A stretch of 64,000 nt of DNA, taken from assembly GCF_013364275.1 (NCBI RefSeq), contig NZ_CP054932.1, positions 186,001 to 250,000 of the forward strand. Reading direction: 5' to 3'. The notes beneath the pieces were generated by a model that was given only the letters and a program-made list of their open reading frames with translations, made no database searches and was not told where the DNA came from. Position 1 is the first letter of the stretch; each line of letters opens with the position of its first letter. Position numbers and translations under genes: made by a program. Source of the stretch: Actinomadura sp. NAK00032 (GTDB lineage: Bacteria; Actinomycetota; Actinomycetes; Streptosporangiales; Streptosporangiaceae). Positions 15,891-25,706 of the stretch are shown piece by piece.

Positions 15891-16915
15891 GGCCCCTCCA
15901 CGGGCGGCACGTGCGGGCGGACGGAGGCGTTGAAGCATCCCGCCTCCAGGTCGCCGCCGAGCCCGGCGAACGCGACCGGCGTCAGTTCGACGATCCGGCC
16001 GCGCGGGGACGCGTCGCACTCCACGCACCGGTCGCAGAAGCGGGCCGCCGTGCAGCCGCACTCGACCACCGGGACGGTCGCGGCCCGCCCGCCGCACTCG
16101 TTGCGGACGGTCAGCTCCCCGCCCACCGACAGGTACGGGAACGGGACGCAGCCGGACGGGGCGTCCGCGCACCCGCCGGCGGCCCCCTCGGAGTCGACCG
16201 CCGGATAGGCCGCCCCGTCCGGCGTCTCGCCGCCGGCGTCCCCGAACCAGGTCGCCGTGCCGCGCAGCACCCCGGGCACGGGGGCCGTCGCGTCCGGCGC
16301 GGCGAGGTCGTCCGCCCGGTATCCGGGCTGGGACGTGCCGGGCCGCACCGCGTGCGGCCCGTCGGGGGACCCGACGCAGATCACGTCGAGCAGGTATCCG
16401 GGCTCCAGCCGCGGGTGCCGGACCAGGATCCGCTGCAGGGCGTGCGGGGGGATCACCACATGGGCGCGCCCGCGGTGCGCCCCCATGTCCACCTCCACGG
16501 TGTCCCTCCCGCACGCCAGGACCGTGCCGGCGACGCGCCCGATCCCGACCCACACCCGGTCGGCGGCGGCCACCCCCGGCGCACCGGCGCCGGCCGTACC
16601 CTCGCGCTGCCGGACGACCACGGGCCGCCCGGGGCGGAGCGCGGCGAGGCCCCCGCGCCCGCCGTGCCAGATCCGCGTGGCGTCGCTCATCGCGAGCCGG
16701 ACCTCCGCGCCGCCCGCGTCCAGCACCAGCAGGTGCGGGCTGGCGTCCAGGACGGTCCCGGCCAGCGCGCGCAGCGGCGGCTCGGCGTCCTGCGCCATGG
16801 CCGCCGTCCCCCCGAACACGGCCTCCCGCCGCCGACGCCGCGCAGCCCGGCGTTCGACCAGGTCAAGCTGGATGTGCGCTTCGCGGCGTACGGCAGGGCG
16901 CGGGGACGGCGGCAT
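15884..16915 (-). CDS. RlpA-like double-psi beta-barrel, Cys-rich protein
   Basis: 343 residues. Residues 60-200 are unfamiliar beta-rich sequence. From about 220 the text matches a double-psi beta-barrel: GTATWFGDAGGETPDG corresponds to the GTASWYG block of RlpA, and GRIVELTPVAFAGLGG to the second block. Many cysteines lie between (CADAPSGC, ECGCTAARFCDRCVEC), suggesting disulfides outside the cell. No clear signal peptide is visible at ATG 16915, which has GGAG 7 nt upstream; ATG 16798 is an alternative. Overlap with the MauE-type gene suggests joint action. Classification is moderate. Confidence 0.55.
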   Translation of the reverse strand: MPPSPRPAVRREAHIQLDLVERRAARRRRREAVFGGTAAMAQDAEPPLRALAGTVLDASPHLLVLDAGGAEVRLAMSDATRIWHGGRGGLAALRPGRPVVVRQREGTAGAGAPGVAAADRVWVGIGRVAGTVLACGRDTVEVDMGAHRGRAHVVIPPHALQRILVRHPRLEPGYLLDVICVGSPDGPHAVRPGTSQPGYRADDLAAPDATAPVPGVLRGTATWFGDAGGETPDGAAYPAVDSEGAAGGCADAPSGCVPFPYLSVGGELTVRNECGGRAATVPVVECGCTAARFCDRCVECDASPRGRIVELTPVAFAGLGGDLEAGCFNASVRPHVPPVEGPW

Positions 16916-16972
16916 CGCGAGACTCCGGCAGATTGATCACTCTGGGCGACCGCCGGGAAGACGGTGCGTCAA

Positions 16973-16991
16973 GAGTCACGTGCCGTGACTC
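16973..16991. promoter_or_regulatory. Perfect dyad in the intergenic region before the sigE-like gene
   Basis: GAGTCACGtgcCGTGACTC has 8-bp arms and a 3-nt centre. It lies upstream of the minus-strand RlpA-like gene and could be an operator. The rest of the 266-bp gap is AT-richer, with two GTCGAC sites, but no clear promoter. Confidence 0.4.
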
Positions 16992-17181
16992 GCCCTGTCG
17001 ACGGATTTGTCGCGATAAGTCGACCGCCGGGGGATGTCTGATCTACCTGGGATGAAGATTATGAACTGGTTGACCCGGATATGTAGTTTTTGTAGGCCCC
17101 GAATTACGATCTTCATGCGAGGGTCGACCATACCCGGGAGTTGCCGACGGCGGCTCCGCAACCCCTTGGTCCGGTGGTGAT

Positions 17182-17661
17182 GTGAACGCGACGCGGCACG
17201 AGGAGTTCCGCGCGTACGTCGCGGAGCGCGGGCCCGTGCTGCTGCGCGCCGCGACCCGGCTCACCCCCGACCGCGCCGAGGCCGAGGACCTCCTCCAGGC
17301 CGCCCTCGCCAAGACCTACCTCGCCTGGGACCGTATCGAGGACCGCGCCGCCGTGGACGGCTACGTCCGGCGCGCCATGGTCAACACGCAGATCTCCTGG
17401 TGGCGGCGCCGCAAGCTGGAGGTCTACCCCACCGACCGGCTCCCGGACCGCCCCGTCGACGACCATACCGACCGCAGCGAGATGCGCGACGCCCTCGGCC
17501 GCGCGCTCGACCGCCTCCCCGAACGCCAGCGCCTCGCCGTCATGCTCCGCTATTACGAGGACATGTCGGAAAGAGAGATCGCCGAAGTCCTGGGCGTAAG
17601 CGTAGGCACGGTGAAATCCACGGTCTCCCGAGCAATGACCCGCCTAAGAGAGCTGTACTAG
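17182..17661 (+). CDS. SigE-type ECF RNA polymerase sigma factor
   Basis: 159 residues, the compact SigE group. Region 2 is EFRAYVAERGPVLLRAATRL to WDRIED, and region 4 is LPERQRLAVMLRYYEDMSER with the HTH EIAEVLGVSVGTVKSTVSRA. It directs RNA polymerase to alternative promoters. No anti-sigma gene is adjacent: the 3' side runs straight into a terminator-like inverted repeat. GTG 17182 is preceded by GGTGGTGAT. Confidence 0.9.
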   Translation: MNATRHEEFRAYVAERGPVLLRAATRLTPDRAEAEDLLQAALAKTYLAWDRIEDRAAVDGYVRRAMVNTQISWWRRRKLEVYPTDRLPDRPVDDHTDRSEMRDALGRALDRLPERQRLAVMLRYYEDMSEREIAEVLGVSVGTVKSTVSRAMTRLRELY

Positions 17662-17689
17662 CCCAGGGGGGCGACCCCCTGGAACCCCC
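17662..17689 (+). repeat. Left 28-bp inverted repeat of a 367-bp element
   Basis: The 28 bases after the sigma factor stop are the exact reverse complement of 18001-18028. The repeat itself contains a hairpin CCAGGGGG-gcga-CCCCCTGG and can terminate transcription of the sigma gene. Confidence 0.8.
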
Positions 17690-18000
17690 GCCCGGTCGGC
17701 GGACCGTTTCCCCGATCCGCTGGCGCGTCTCGGTGAAACAGCCCGCCGACCGTCGGGTCGGGCGGCCTCCGGGCGCTAGGGCGCCCTCCGGCCGCCCGAC
17801 CCGTGACCGGTGGCTGAGCTTCGAACCTGGGGGTGTCGCTTTGCCTGAACCGTGACCGGGGGCACGGGCAGGCACGCGGAGCGAGCGCCAGCGAGCGCAG
17901 CGGGCATGCCCGCCGACGCAGGCGACCGCAGCGACGCCACGCACACCCGCACGGGCACGACAGACCGCAACAGCGGCGTGAGGATCGCCTGCGTCGTGAC
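17690..18000. other. Interior of the inverted-repeat element, no gene seen
   Basis: 311 bp of GC-rich DNA with further short dyads (GGGTCGGGCGGCC / GGCCGCCCGACCC around 17755-17802). Both strands have open frames, but their composition and lack of start signals argue against genes. It could be a non-autonomous repeat element. Confidence 0.4.
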
Positions 18001-18028
18001 GGGGGTTCCAGGGGGTCGCCCCCCTGGG
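18001..18028 (+). repeat. Right 28-bp inverted repeat of a 367-bp element
   Basis: Exact reverse complement of 17662-17689. It ends 31 bp before the acyl-CoA ligase start. No flanking target duplication is obvious. Confidence 0.8.
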
Positions 18029-18059
18029 AAACACAGCCCCCCTGGGGGAAACTGCGCTC

Positions 18060-19682
<1,623 letters not shown>

Positions 19683-19687
19683 GTCCC

Positions 19688-19705
19688 CGGCGCGAGGAGG
19701 CGCCG
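19688..19705 (+). terminator. Possible terminator after acyl-CoA ligase
   Basis: CGGCGC-gaggag-GCGCCG, a 6-bp perfect stem 5 nt after the stop. The remaining gap to 19908 holds a short AT-rich stretch that may contain the next promoter. Confidence 0.4.
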
Positions 19706-19908
19706 ACCGGGCGGCTGACTCGATTCTGACGACGAGTCATGCGCCACGTGGTCACAGAGAGAGGCGATAACGCACCCGGGTGTTACCTTAATGGTGATTT
19801 CGGGAGATGATGTGGTGCGAATGGGGTCCGCGGGTGTATGCAAGGTGGGCTGATTGTCCGGATGACCCCCGTGGGGGCGGGCCCCTCATGCCGCTGCCGG
19901 GAGCGTGA

Positions 19909-21543
19909 ATGCCCAGGTTGTCCACCTCCGCACGCTCGGCCGACCACAAACTGGTCAAGGGGCTGAACGAAGGCGACGAGGCGGCGCTCGCCGCGCTCTA
20001 TGACGAGTACGCCGAGCGCCTTTATGACTACGTACTGTCAATGTCGGGGGACGCGAAGGTCGCGGCCGACATCGTCCACGACACGTTCATCGACGCCTGC
20101 CGCCGCGCGCCCCGGATGCGCGACCCTCTGCACCTGGGTTCCTGGCTGTACGGGGCGGCGCGGCGCCGCTGCGTCCGGCGGGGCCGCGGCAAGGCGCTGT
20201 ACTGGGACCGGGACGCCGAGTTCGCCGACGCGCCGTTCCTCGACCATGCCGACGGCGACGACCTCGGCTTCGAGTGGCCGCCGTCCGACGCCATGCACCG
20301 CCTGCTGCGCGCCGCCCTCGCCCGGCTGGAGCCGGTCGACCAGGAGGTGATGCTCCTGGCGTTCCGGCACGGGCTGCGGCCCGCCCGGCTCGGCGCCGCG
20401 CTCGGGCTGTCGCCCCGGCGGGCGGCGATGCGGGTGCGCAAGGCCCGCGCCGAGCTGGAGGCCGCGCTGCGGGACGCGGTGCGCGCCGCTGAGCGCGCCT
20501 GCGCGGCCGGTCCGGTGGAGGAGGCCCCCGAAGCCGCAGGGGACGCCGGGATCGCCGTCCTGGCCGCCCGTGCCCCGGTGCAGGAGGCCGAGGAGGCGGC
20601 GCCTCCCGCGCCCGCCGTCCGGCCGGGCCCGGCCGGACGGGTGCTGCGGATGCTGCGCGGCGGGGGCGACGACTCCCCCGCCGACCCCGAGACCGAGCGG
20701 CACGTCGCCGACTGCCTGGACTGCCTGCGCCGCGGCCGGGTGTCCCCCGCCGCGCTGCTGCGCCGGGCGCCCGCGCCGGTGCTGCCGGCCGCGCTGCGGC
20801 ACCGCGTCATGCACACCGCCACCGACCCGGAGCTGGCCGGCTACCGGGCCGACATCGCCGCGCGCGGCGGCCCGCTCACCCCGTCCGGCCTGCCGAGCCA
20901 GCCGGACGTCCCGTCGCCGTTCACCCGCCGGTGGCTGTTCACCGTCGGCGGCATGGCGGGCGCGCTCGTCGCCGCGCTGGTCGCGGTGTTCGCGATGGGG
21001 CCCGGCATCGGCAGCGGCACGCTGTCCTGGCCGCCGTTCCGGACGGGCCCGCAGCCGTCGATCACCCATGAGTCGCCGCAGGAGCACGGCTCCCGCGGCG
21101 GCGGGCACCCGACGCCCGGCGGACCCAGCGGGGGACCGCAGGCCCGGCCCGTCCAGCCGTCCCCCGGCCTGCGGCCCGAAGAGAAGACGACGCAGCGCCC
21201 GAGCGGCCCGTCCTCGCCGTCGCCGACGCAGCCGACGCGGCCGCCCGCGAAGACGGGCGTCCTCGTGGTGAACCCCGGCAAGGTCGAGATGTACGGCACC
21301 AAGACCGCCCACGTCAGCCTCGCCGCCGAGAGCGGGCCGGTGACGTGGACGGCGATGACGTCGTCGAACCAGCTGATCCTGTCGGAGATGCAGGGCGGCA
21401 TGTCGGCCGGCGGCACCACGGACCTGACGCTCACCCTCCGCACGGCGCTCATCGGGCTGCCCGGCCAGGGATCGCTCACGTTCACCGACTCCGAGGGCGC
21501 GACCCACCAAGTGGAGGTCGTATGGGGAGCGACTCTGCTGTGA
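19909..21543 (+). CDS. ECF sigma factor fused to a membrane and extracellular domain
   Basis: 544 residues. Sigma region 2 spans about 25-95 (LYDYVLSMSGDAKVAADIVH) and region 4 about 135-185 (ALARLEPVDQEVMLLAFRHG). An Ala/Pro linker leads to a zinc-finger-like HVADCLDCL near 265, resembling an anti-sigma motif. One transmembrane helix lies at about 343-365 (VGGMAGALVAALVAVFAM). After a Pro/Ser-rich stalk, residues 438-544 form a beta-rich outer domain ending in VEVVWGATLL. This is one polypeptide with sensor, membrane anchor and sigma activity. ATG 19909 has GGGAG 5 nt upstream. Signal and release mechanism unknown. Confidence 0.85.
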   Translation: MPRLSTSARSADHKLVKGLNEGDEAALAALYDEYAERLYDYVLSMSGDAKVAADIVHDTFIDACRRAPRMRDPLHLGSWLYGAARRRCVRRGRGKALYWDRDAEFADAPFLDHADGDDLGFEWPPSDAMHRLLRAALARLEPVDQEVMLLAFRHGLRPARLGAALGLSPRRAAMRVRKARAELEAALRDAVRAAERACAAGPVEEAPEAAGDAGIAVLAARAPVQEAEEAAPPAPAVRPGPAGRVLRMLRGGGDDSPADPETERHVADCLDCLRRGRVSPAALLRRAPAPVLPAALRHRVMHTATDPELAGYRADIAARGGPLTPSGLPSQPDVPSPFTRRWLFTVGGMAGALVAALVAVFAMGPGIGSGTLSWPPFRTGPQPSITHESPQEHGSRGGGHPTPGGPSGGPQARPVQPSPGLRPEEKTTQRPSGPSSPSPTQPTRPPAKTGVLVVNPGKVEMYGTKTAHVSLAAESGPVTWTAMTSSNQLILSEMQGGMSAGGTTDLTLTLRTALIGLPGQGSLTFTDSEGATHQVEVVWGATLL

Positions 21544-21568
21544 CGGGGGGCTGAGCCGCTCTGACGGC

Positions 21569-22336
21569 TCAGCCGTCGGCGGGCTGCCGCTCCAGGGCGT
21601 CGCGGAGCGTTTCGAGCCGCTCGCCGAGCGCCTCCTGGACGCGCACCTCCATCGCCCGCGCGATGAACGGGTCGACGACCATCTTCACCAGCGGCCGCAT
21701 CCGGCGGACCACGGCGGCGATCTCCGCGACCTCGGCGCCGTCCGGGGACGGCTGCGACTCCAGCCGGTCGAAGACGTTCTCCTGGACGAGGTTGACGAAC
21801 CGCCCGGCGATCACGTCGCAGTCGGCGCGGATCTGCGCGGCGATGTCGAGCACCGAGTCCAGCGGGATGCCGGCGGCGACCAGTTCGGCGCCGACGTGCA
21901 GCAGCCGCGGGCTCGGCACCCGGAAGGCGTCGCCGTCCGGCTCGATCAGCCCGAGTTCGATCGTGCGCCGCTGGACGCGGGCCACCTCGTCCGCGCTGAG
22001 CCCGGAGCCGAAGATCTCGACCAGCTCGGCGTAGGTGGTGGTGCCGGGGATCTCGTCCGACCACGGATCGGTGAGGACCTTCTCCAGCCCGAGCACCTCG
22101 CCGACGTCCTTGCCCGTCTCCCAGGCCGACAGCAGGTCCTTGATGATCGCGAAGGTGTAGCCGCGGCCGAGCAGGTTGCCGATCAGCCGGAGCCGCGCGA
22201 GGTGCGCGTCGCCGTAGAGCCCGACGCGGCCCTCCAGGCGCGGCGGCGGCAGCAGCCCCCGGTCCTGGTAGGCGCGGATGTTGCGCACGGTGCTTCCGGC
22301 CAGCCGCGCCAGCTCGTCGATTCGGTACTCGGCCAT
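21569..22336 (-). CDS. MerR-family transcriptional regulator
   Basis: 255 residues. The MerR winged HTH is at the N-terminus (YRIDELARLAGSTVRNIRAY, QDRGLLPPPRLEGRVGLYGDAHLARL). The long C-terminal effector domain lacks the cysteines of metal sensors, so it probably binds an organic ligand or acts as a constitutive regulator. It diverges from the adenylate cyclase gene with about 90 bp between, so regulation of that gene is plausible (inference). Confidence 0.9.
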   Translation of the reverse strand: MAEYRIDELARLAGSTVRNIRAYQDRGLLPPPRLEGRVGLYGDAHLARLRLIGNLLGRGYTFAIIKDLLSAWETGKDVGEVLGLEKVLTDPWSDEIPGTTTYAELVEIFGSGLSADEVARVQRRTIELGLIEPDGDAFRVPSPRLLHVGAELVAAGIPLDSVLDIAAQIRADCDVIAGRFVNLVQENVFDRLESQPSPDGAEVAEIAAVVRRMRPLVKMVVDPFIARAMEVRVQEALGERLETLRDALERQPADG

Positions 22337-22412
22337 GCCCCGTCCGCCGGTTCGTTCGATATACCCCCCGTGATCTTACCCGCGCGGCATTGTTACATCG
22401 GCTGATGGCACA

Positions 22413-22418
22413 TAGGCT
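22413..22418 (+). promoter_or_regulatory. -10 box of leaderless adenylate cyclase transcript
   Basis: TAGGCT ends 7 nt before the ATG at 22426. Confidence 0.6.
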
Positions 22419-22425
22419 GCCGGGC

Positions 22426-23409
22426 ATGGCGGACGACATCGAGGAGACCCTCCTCGGCGGCCCCCTGCGCTACACGCGCAAGGAGGTCGAGGCCCTCTCG
22501 GGCGTCACGGACGACTACGCGCGCCGGATCTGGCAGGCGCTCGGCTTCCCGGCACCGCCCGACGACGAGGTCGCGTTCACCGACGGCGACGTCGCCGCGC
22601 TCCGCGAGATCAAGGACCTGCTCTCCCACGCGCTGGTGGACGAGGAGATGGTGCTCCAGCTCGCCCGCGCCGTCGGCCAGACGATGGGCCGCCTCGCGAG
22701 CTGGCTCGGCGACGTGTGGCTGCAGCGGCTCGCCGCGCTGCCGTCCGACGAGCCCGTGACGGCCGAGCTGGTCACCGCCGCGCTCGCCGCCACCGAGGAG
22801 CTGCGCCCGGCGTTCGAGCGGCTGCTGCTGCAGGGCTGGCGCCGCCAGCTCACCGCCGCCGGGATGCGCGCCGCCGCCACCACGGCCGCCGCCCAGTCCG
22901 ACCCGGCGGCGGGCCTCGCCCACCTCGGCGTCGGCTTCGCCGACGTCGTGTCCTTCACCCGCCTGAGCCGCCGCCTCGACGGCGACGGCCTGGCCGCCTT
23001 CGTCGAGCGCTTCGAGTCGGCCGCCGCCGAGATCGTCGCCGAGGCCGGCGGCCGCGTGGTGAAGACTCTGGGGGACGAGGTCCTGTTCGTCGCCCCGACC
23101 CCGTCCGCCGCCGCCGAGATCGGGCTGCGCATCGCGGAGCACTTCAATGAGGCCCCCGACTTCCCGCAGGTCCGCGTAGGTCTCGCCTACGGCGAGGTCA
23201 TCCAGCGCCTGGGCGACGTGTTCGGCACGCCGGTCAACATGGCCGCCCGCCTGACCTCCACCGCCTACCCGGGGACGGTCCTGGCAGGCCCCGACCTGGC
23301 GGCGGCCCTCTCGTCCGGCACCTTCCACACCTCCGGCCTCCGGCCCCGTCCTCTCCAGGGCCTGGGCCGCGTAAGGCCCTACGTCCTGCGCCGCCCCCGC
23401 CACGCCTGA
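22426..23409 (+). CDS. Class III adenylate cyclase with N-terminal regulatory domain
   Basis: 327 residues. Residues 1-165 form a helical autoregulatory domain like that of Mycobacterium Rv1264 (pH-responsive). The cyclase domain follows: metal Asp in GFADVVSFTRLS, the KTLGDEV block with substrate Lys and second Asp, and VNMAARLTS with the transition-state Asn and Arg. It makes cAMP from ATP in the cytosol as a homodimer. ATG 22426 fits the leaderless promoter; upstream in-frame ATGs precede the -10 box. Confidence 0.92.
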   Translation: MADDIEETLLGGPLRYTRKEVEALSGVTDDYARRIWQALGFPAPPDDEVAFTDGDVAALREIKDLLSHALVDEEMVLQLARAVGQTMGRLASWLGDVWLQRLAALPSDEPVTAELVTAALAATEELRPAFERLLLQGWRRQLTAAGMRAAATTAAAQSDPAAGLAHLGVGFADVVSFTRLSRRLDGDGLAAFVERFESAAAEIVAEAGGRVVKTLGDEVLFVAPTPSAAAEIGLRIAEHFNEAPDFPQVRVGLAYGEVIQRLGDVFGTPVNMAARLTSTAYPGTVLAGPDLAAALSSGTFHTSGLRPRPLQGLGRVRPYVLRRPRHA

Positions 23410-23540
23410 CCGCCCGCCGCCGAGCGCGCCGCGTCCCGGTGGCCTGCGGTGGGGGAGAAGACCGGTGATTTGCGCGATGCCTCGGGCGCCGGGGGCGGCG
23501 GACACTGTGCTTCCCCCAACCCCCTCCCCTGGAGGCAACC

Positions 23541-25097
23541 ATGCGCCTGCCCTTACGGCTCCCCAAGCGGCGGGCGGCCGCCGCGACGCTGAGTGCCGTG
23601 TTGTCCGCGGCACTGCTCAGCGCCCCGGCCGCCGTCCCCGCCGCCCACGCGGCCGACGACCCGGTGACCAGCGTCCCGCCCACCGGCGAGCACGGCTTCC
23701 CGTTCCTGGCCGCGGCCGAGGACCTCGGCTCGTTCGGCTACACCGAGAGCGAGTACTTCTTCTCCGGCACGGCCGCGTCCTACGCCAAGTCCGGCTTCTG
23801 GCGCTCGGACGGCCGGTGGGACGTGCGCGAGTCCGGCCGCGCCGCGTTCAAGAGCCGGCTCCTGGTGCGCCGGCCCGCCGATCCGGCCAAGTTCAACGGC
23901 ACCGTCGTGGTCGAGTGGCTCAACGTCAGCGGCCAGATCGAACTCTCCCCCGACTACTGGTTCGCGCGGGACGAACTGCTGCGCAAGGGGTACGCCTGGG
24001 TCGGCGTCTCCGCGCAGTCGGTCGGCGTCAACGGCGGGCTCGGTGAGATCAAGGGCCTCAAGGGCTGGGACCCGGCCCGCTACGGCACCCTCGTCCATCC
24101 CGGGGACGCCTACGCCTACGACATCTTCTCCCAGGCCGGGCGGGCGCTGCGCAGCCCGGACGGCCCCGACCCGCTCGGCGGGCTGGAGGTCACGACGCTG
24201 CTCGCGGACGGCGAGTCGCAGTCCGCCGGCTTCATGACCACCTACGCCAACGCGGTCCAGCCCGTCGCGCGGGTCTACGACGGCTTCCTGATCCACAGCA
24301 ACAGCGCCGTCGCGTCCCCGATCAGCGGCGAGCTGACCGACATCCTGTGGATGCCGAACCCGTCCAGGATCAGGACGGACCTGACCGTCCCGACGTTCGT
24401 CGTGCTCACCGAGACCGACATCCCGGGCGCGTTCGCGGCCCGGCAGCCCGACACCGGCCGCGTCGTCCACTGGGAGCTGGCCGGCACCGCGCACGGCGAC
24501 CAGTGGGCGTTCGACCTGGGCGGCCCCACACTGAAGAAGTCCGCCGGCGACGCCGTGCCCAAGCCCGACTGCGCGGCGGGGTCGGCACCGTTCAACGACG
24601 GACCCGGGCACTACTCGATGAACGCCGCGCTGCGCCTGCTGGCGGGCTGGGCGCGGGGCGGGGCGGCGCCGCCGAGCGGGCAGGAGCTGAACACGGTCCT
24701 GCGCGATCCGCGCACGGGCCTCGCCACCGGCGGCATCCGGCTGCCGGACGTCGCGGTCCCGACCCGGACCCTCAGCGGCGAGCGCGACACCAGCGGCAGC
24801 GGTGTCTTCTGCGGGCTGTACGGCGCCAGCGACCCGTGGAACGGCGACGCCGACCCGTGGGACCGGCACGACGACGGCGACCCGTCCGACCCGTCGTTCC
24901 CCCGCACCGCCGAACCGGTGCTGAGCAGCCTCTACCCGACGCACGCCGACTACGTGGCCAAGGTGCGGGCGGCCGCGCAGCAGTCCGTGGACGCGCGCTA
25001 CCTGCTGCCGGAGGACGCGGCGGCGATCGTGGCCGCGGCCGAGTCCGGACCGAATCGGTCAGGAATCGAGAAGCGCAGGTCAGGAGGCCGTGCCTAG
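23541..25097 (+). CDS. Secreted alpha/beta-hydrolase-domain protein
   Basis: 518 residues. A Sec signal peptide (basic MRLPLRLPKRR, hydrophobic core, Ala-rich end AAHAADD) is clear, with cleavage near residue 37. The body matches the 'alpha/beta hydrolase domain' group (Abhydrolase_10): VVVEWLNVSGQ and the nucleophile elbow LADGESQSAGF (Ser near 225). A later His in GTAHGDQWAFD could complete the triad. Likely an exported esterase or lipase-like enzyme, substrate unknown. GGAGGC lies 4 nt before ATG 23541. Its last codons contain the -10 box of the next gene. Confidence 0.85.
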   Translation: MRLPLRLPKRRAAAATLSAVLSAALLSAPAAVPAAHAADDPVTSVPPTGEHGFPFLAAAEDLGSFGYTESEYFFSGTAASYAKSGFWRSDGRWDVRESGRAAFKSRLLVRRPADPAKFNGTVVVEWLNVSGQIELSPDYWFARDELLRKGYAWVGVSAQSVGVNGGLGEIKGLKGWDPARYGTLVHPGDAYAYDIFSQAGRALRSPDGPDPLGGLEVTTLLADGESQSAGFMTTYANAVQPVARVYDGFLIHSNSAVASPISGELTDILWMPNPSRIRTDLTVPTFVVLTETDIPGAFAARQPDTGRVVHWELAGTAHGDQWAFDLGGPTLKKSAGDAVPKPDCAAGSAPFNDGPGHYSMNAALRLLAGWARGGAAPPSGQELNTVLRDPRTGLATGGIRLPDVAVPTRTLSGERDTSGSGVFCGLYGASDPWNGDADPWDRHDDGDPSDPSFPRTAEPVLSSLYPTHADYVAKVRAAAQQSVDARYLLPEDAAAIVAAAESGPNRSGIEKRRSGGRA

Positions 25098-25100
25098 CGT
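25095..25100 (+). promoter_or_regulatory. -10 box of leaderless VOC gene inside the upstream gene's end
   Basis: TAGCGT includes the stop TAG of the secreted hydrolase and ends 7 nt before the ATG at 25108. Confidence 0.55.
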
Positions 25101-25107
25101 GGTGTCC

Positions 25108-25518
25108 ATGGACATCACCATTCACACGAGCTTCCTGCCGCACGACGATCCGGAGGAGTCGCTGGCCTTCTACCGGGACGTCCTCGGCTTCGAGGTCCGC
25201 AACGATGTCGGGCAGGGCAAGATGCGCTGGATCACGGTCGGCCCCGCCGGCCAGCCCGACACGTCCATCCTGCTGGCGCCGCCGGCGACCGACCCCGGCA
25301 TCACCGAGGACGAGCGCCGCACCATCGCGGAGATGATGGCGAAGGGCACCTACGGCTGGATCCTGCTGGCCACCCCGAACCTCGACGAGACCTTCGAGAA
25401 GGTGCAGGCCCGCGACGTCGAGGTCGTCCAGGAGCCGACCGACCAGCCGTACGGGATCCGCGACTGCGCGTTCCGCGACCCGGCCGGGAACCTGCTCCGC
25501 GTCCAGGAGCACCGCTGA
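25108..25518 (+). CDS. VOC-superfamily (glyoxalase-like) protein
   Basis: 136 residues of paired beta-alpha-beta-beta-beta units: MDITIHTSFLPHDDPEESLA begins the first, and YGIRDCAFRDPAGNLLRVQE ends the second with the usual Glu ligand. VOC proteins include glyoxalases, extradiol dioxygenases and antibiotic-binding proteins. The specific activity is not predictable. ATG 25108 is chosen over GTG 25090 because the conserved N-terminus and leaderless promoter fit. Confidence 0.9.
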   Translation: MDITIHTSFLPHDDPEESLAFYRDVLGFEVRNDVGQGKMRWITVGPAGQPDTSILLAPPATDPGITEDERRTIAEMMAKGTYGWILLATPNLDETFEKVQARDVEVVQEPTDQPYGIRDCAFRDPAGNLLRVQEHR

Positions 25519-25545
25519 TCCGGCCGCTCGCCGGCCCGCCCGACC

Positions 25546-25580
25546 CCCGTCCCGGCCCGGCACGCCCGGGCCGGGACGGG
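25546..25580 (+). terminator. Strong terminator after the VOC gene
   Basis: A perfect 15-bp stem (arms 25546-25560 and 25566-25580) closes a 5-nt loop, about 28 nt after the VOC stop. Confidence 0.85.
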
Positions 25581-25615
25581 CCGCTTGTCCCCCGAGCGAG
25601 CTACCGGAGAGTGTC

Positions 25616-25627
25616 CACCGTACGGTG
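25616..25627. promoter_or_regulatory. Palindrome before the CPBP-kinase-regulator operon
   Basis: CACCGTACGGTG is a perfect 12-bp palindrome about 24 bp before a TAGCGT -10 candidate (25651-25656). It is a candidate binding site for the operon's own response regulator. Confidence 0.45.
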
Positions 25628-25706
25628 AAGATTCCGAATCGCGTGATCCATAGCGTTCTACCTGGCCGCGGCGCCCATGCCGCGGGGATCTCGCGAAGGA
25701 GTCGAT

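Noticed and set aside
17690..18000. Possible transposase gene inside the inverted-repeat element
   Set aside because: 311 bp is too short, and no DDE/HTH motif or start is visible.
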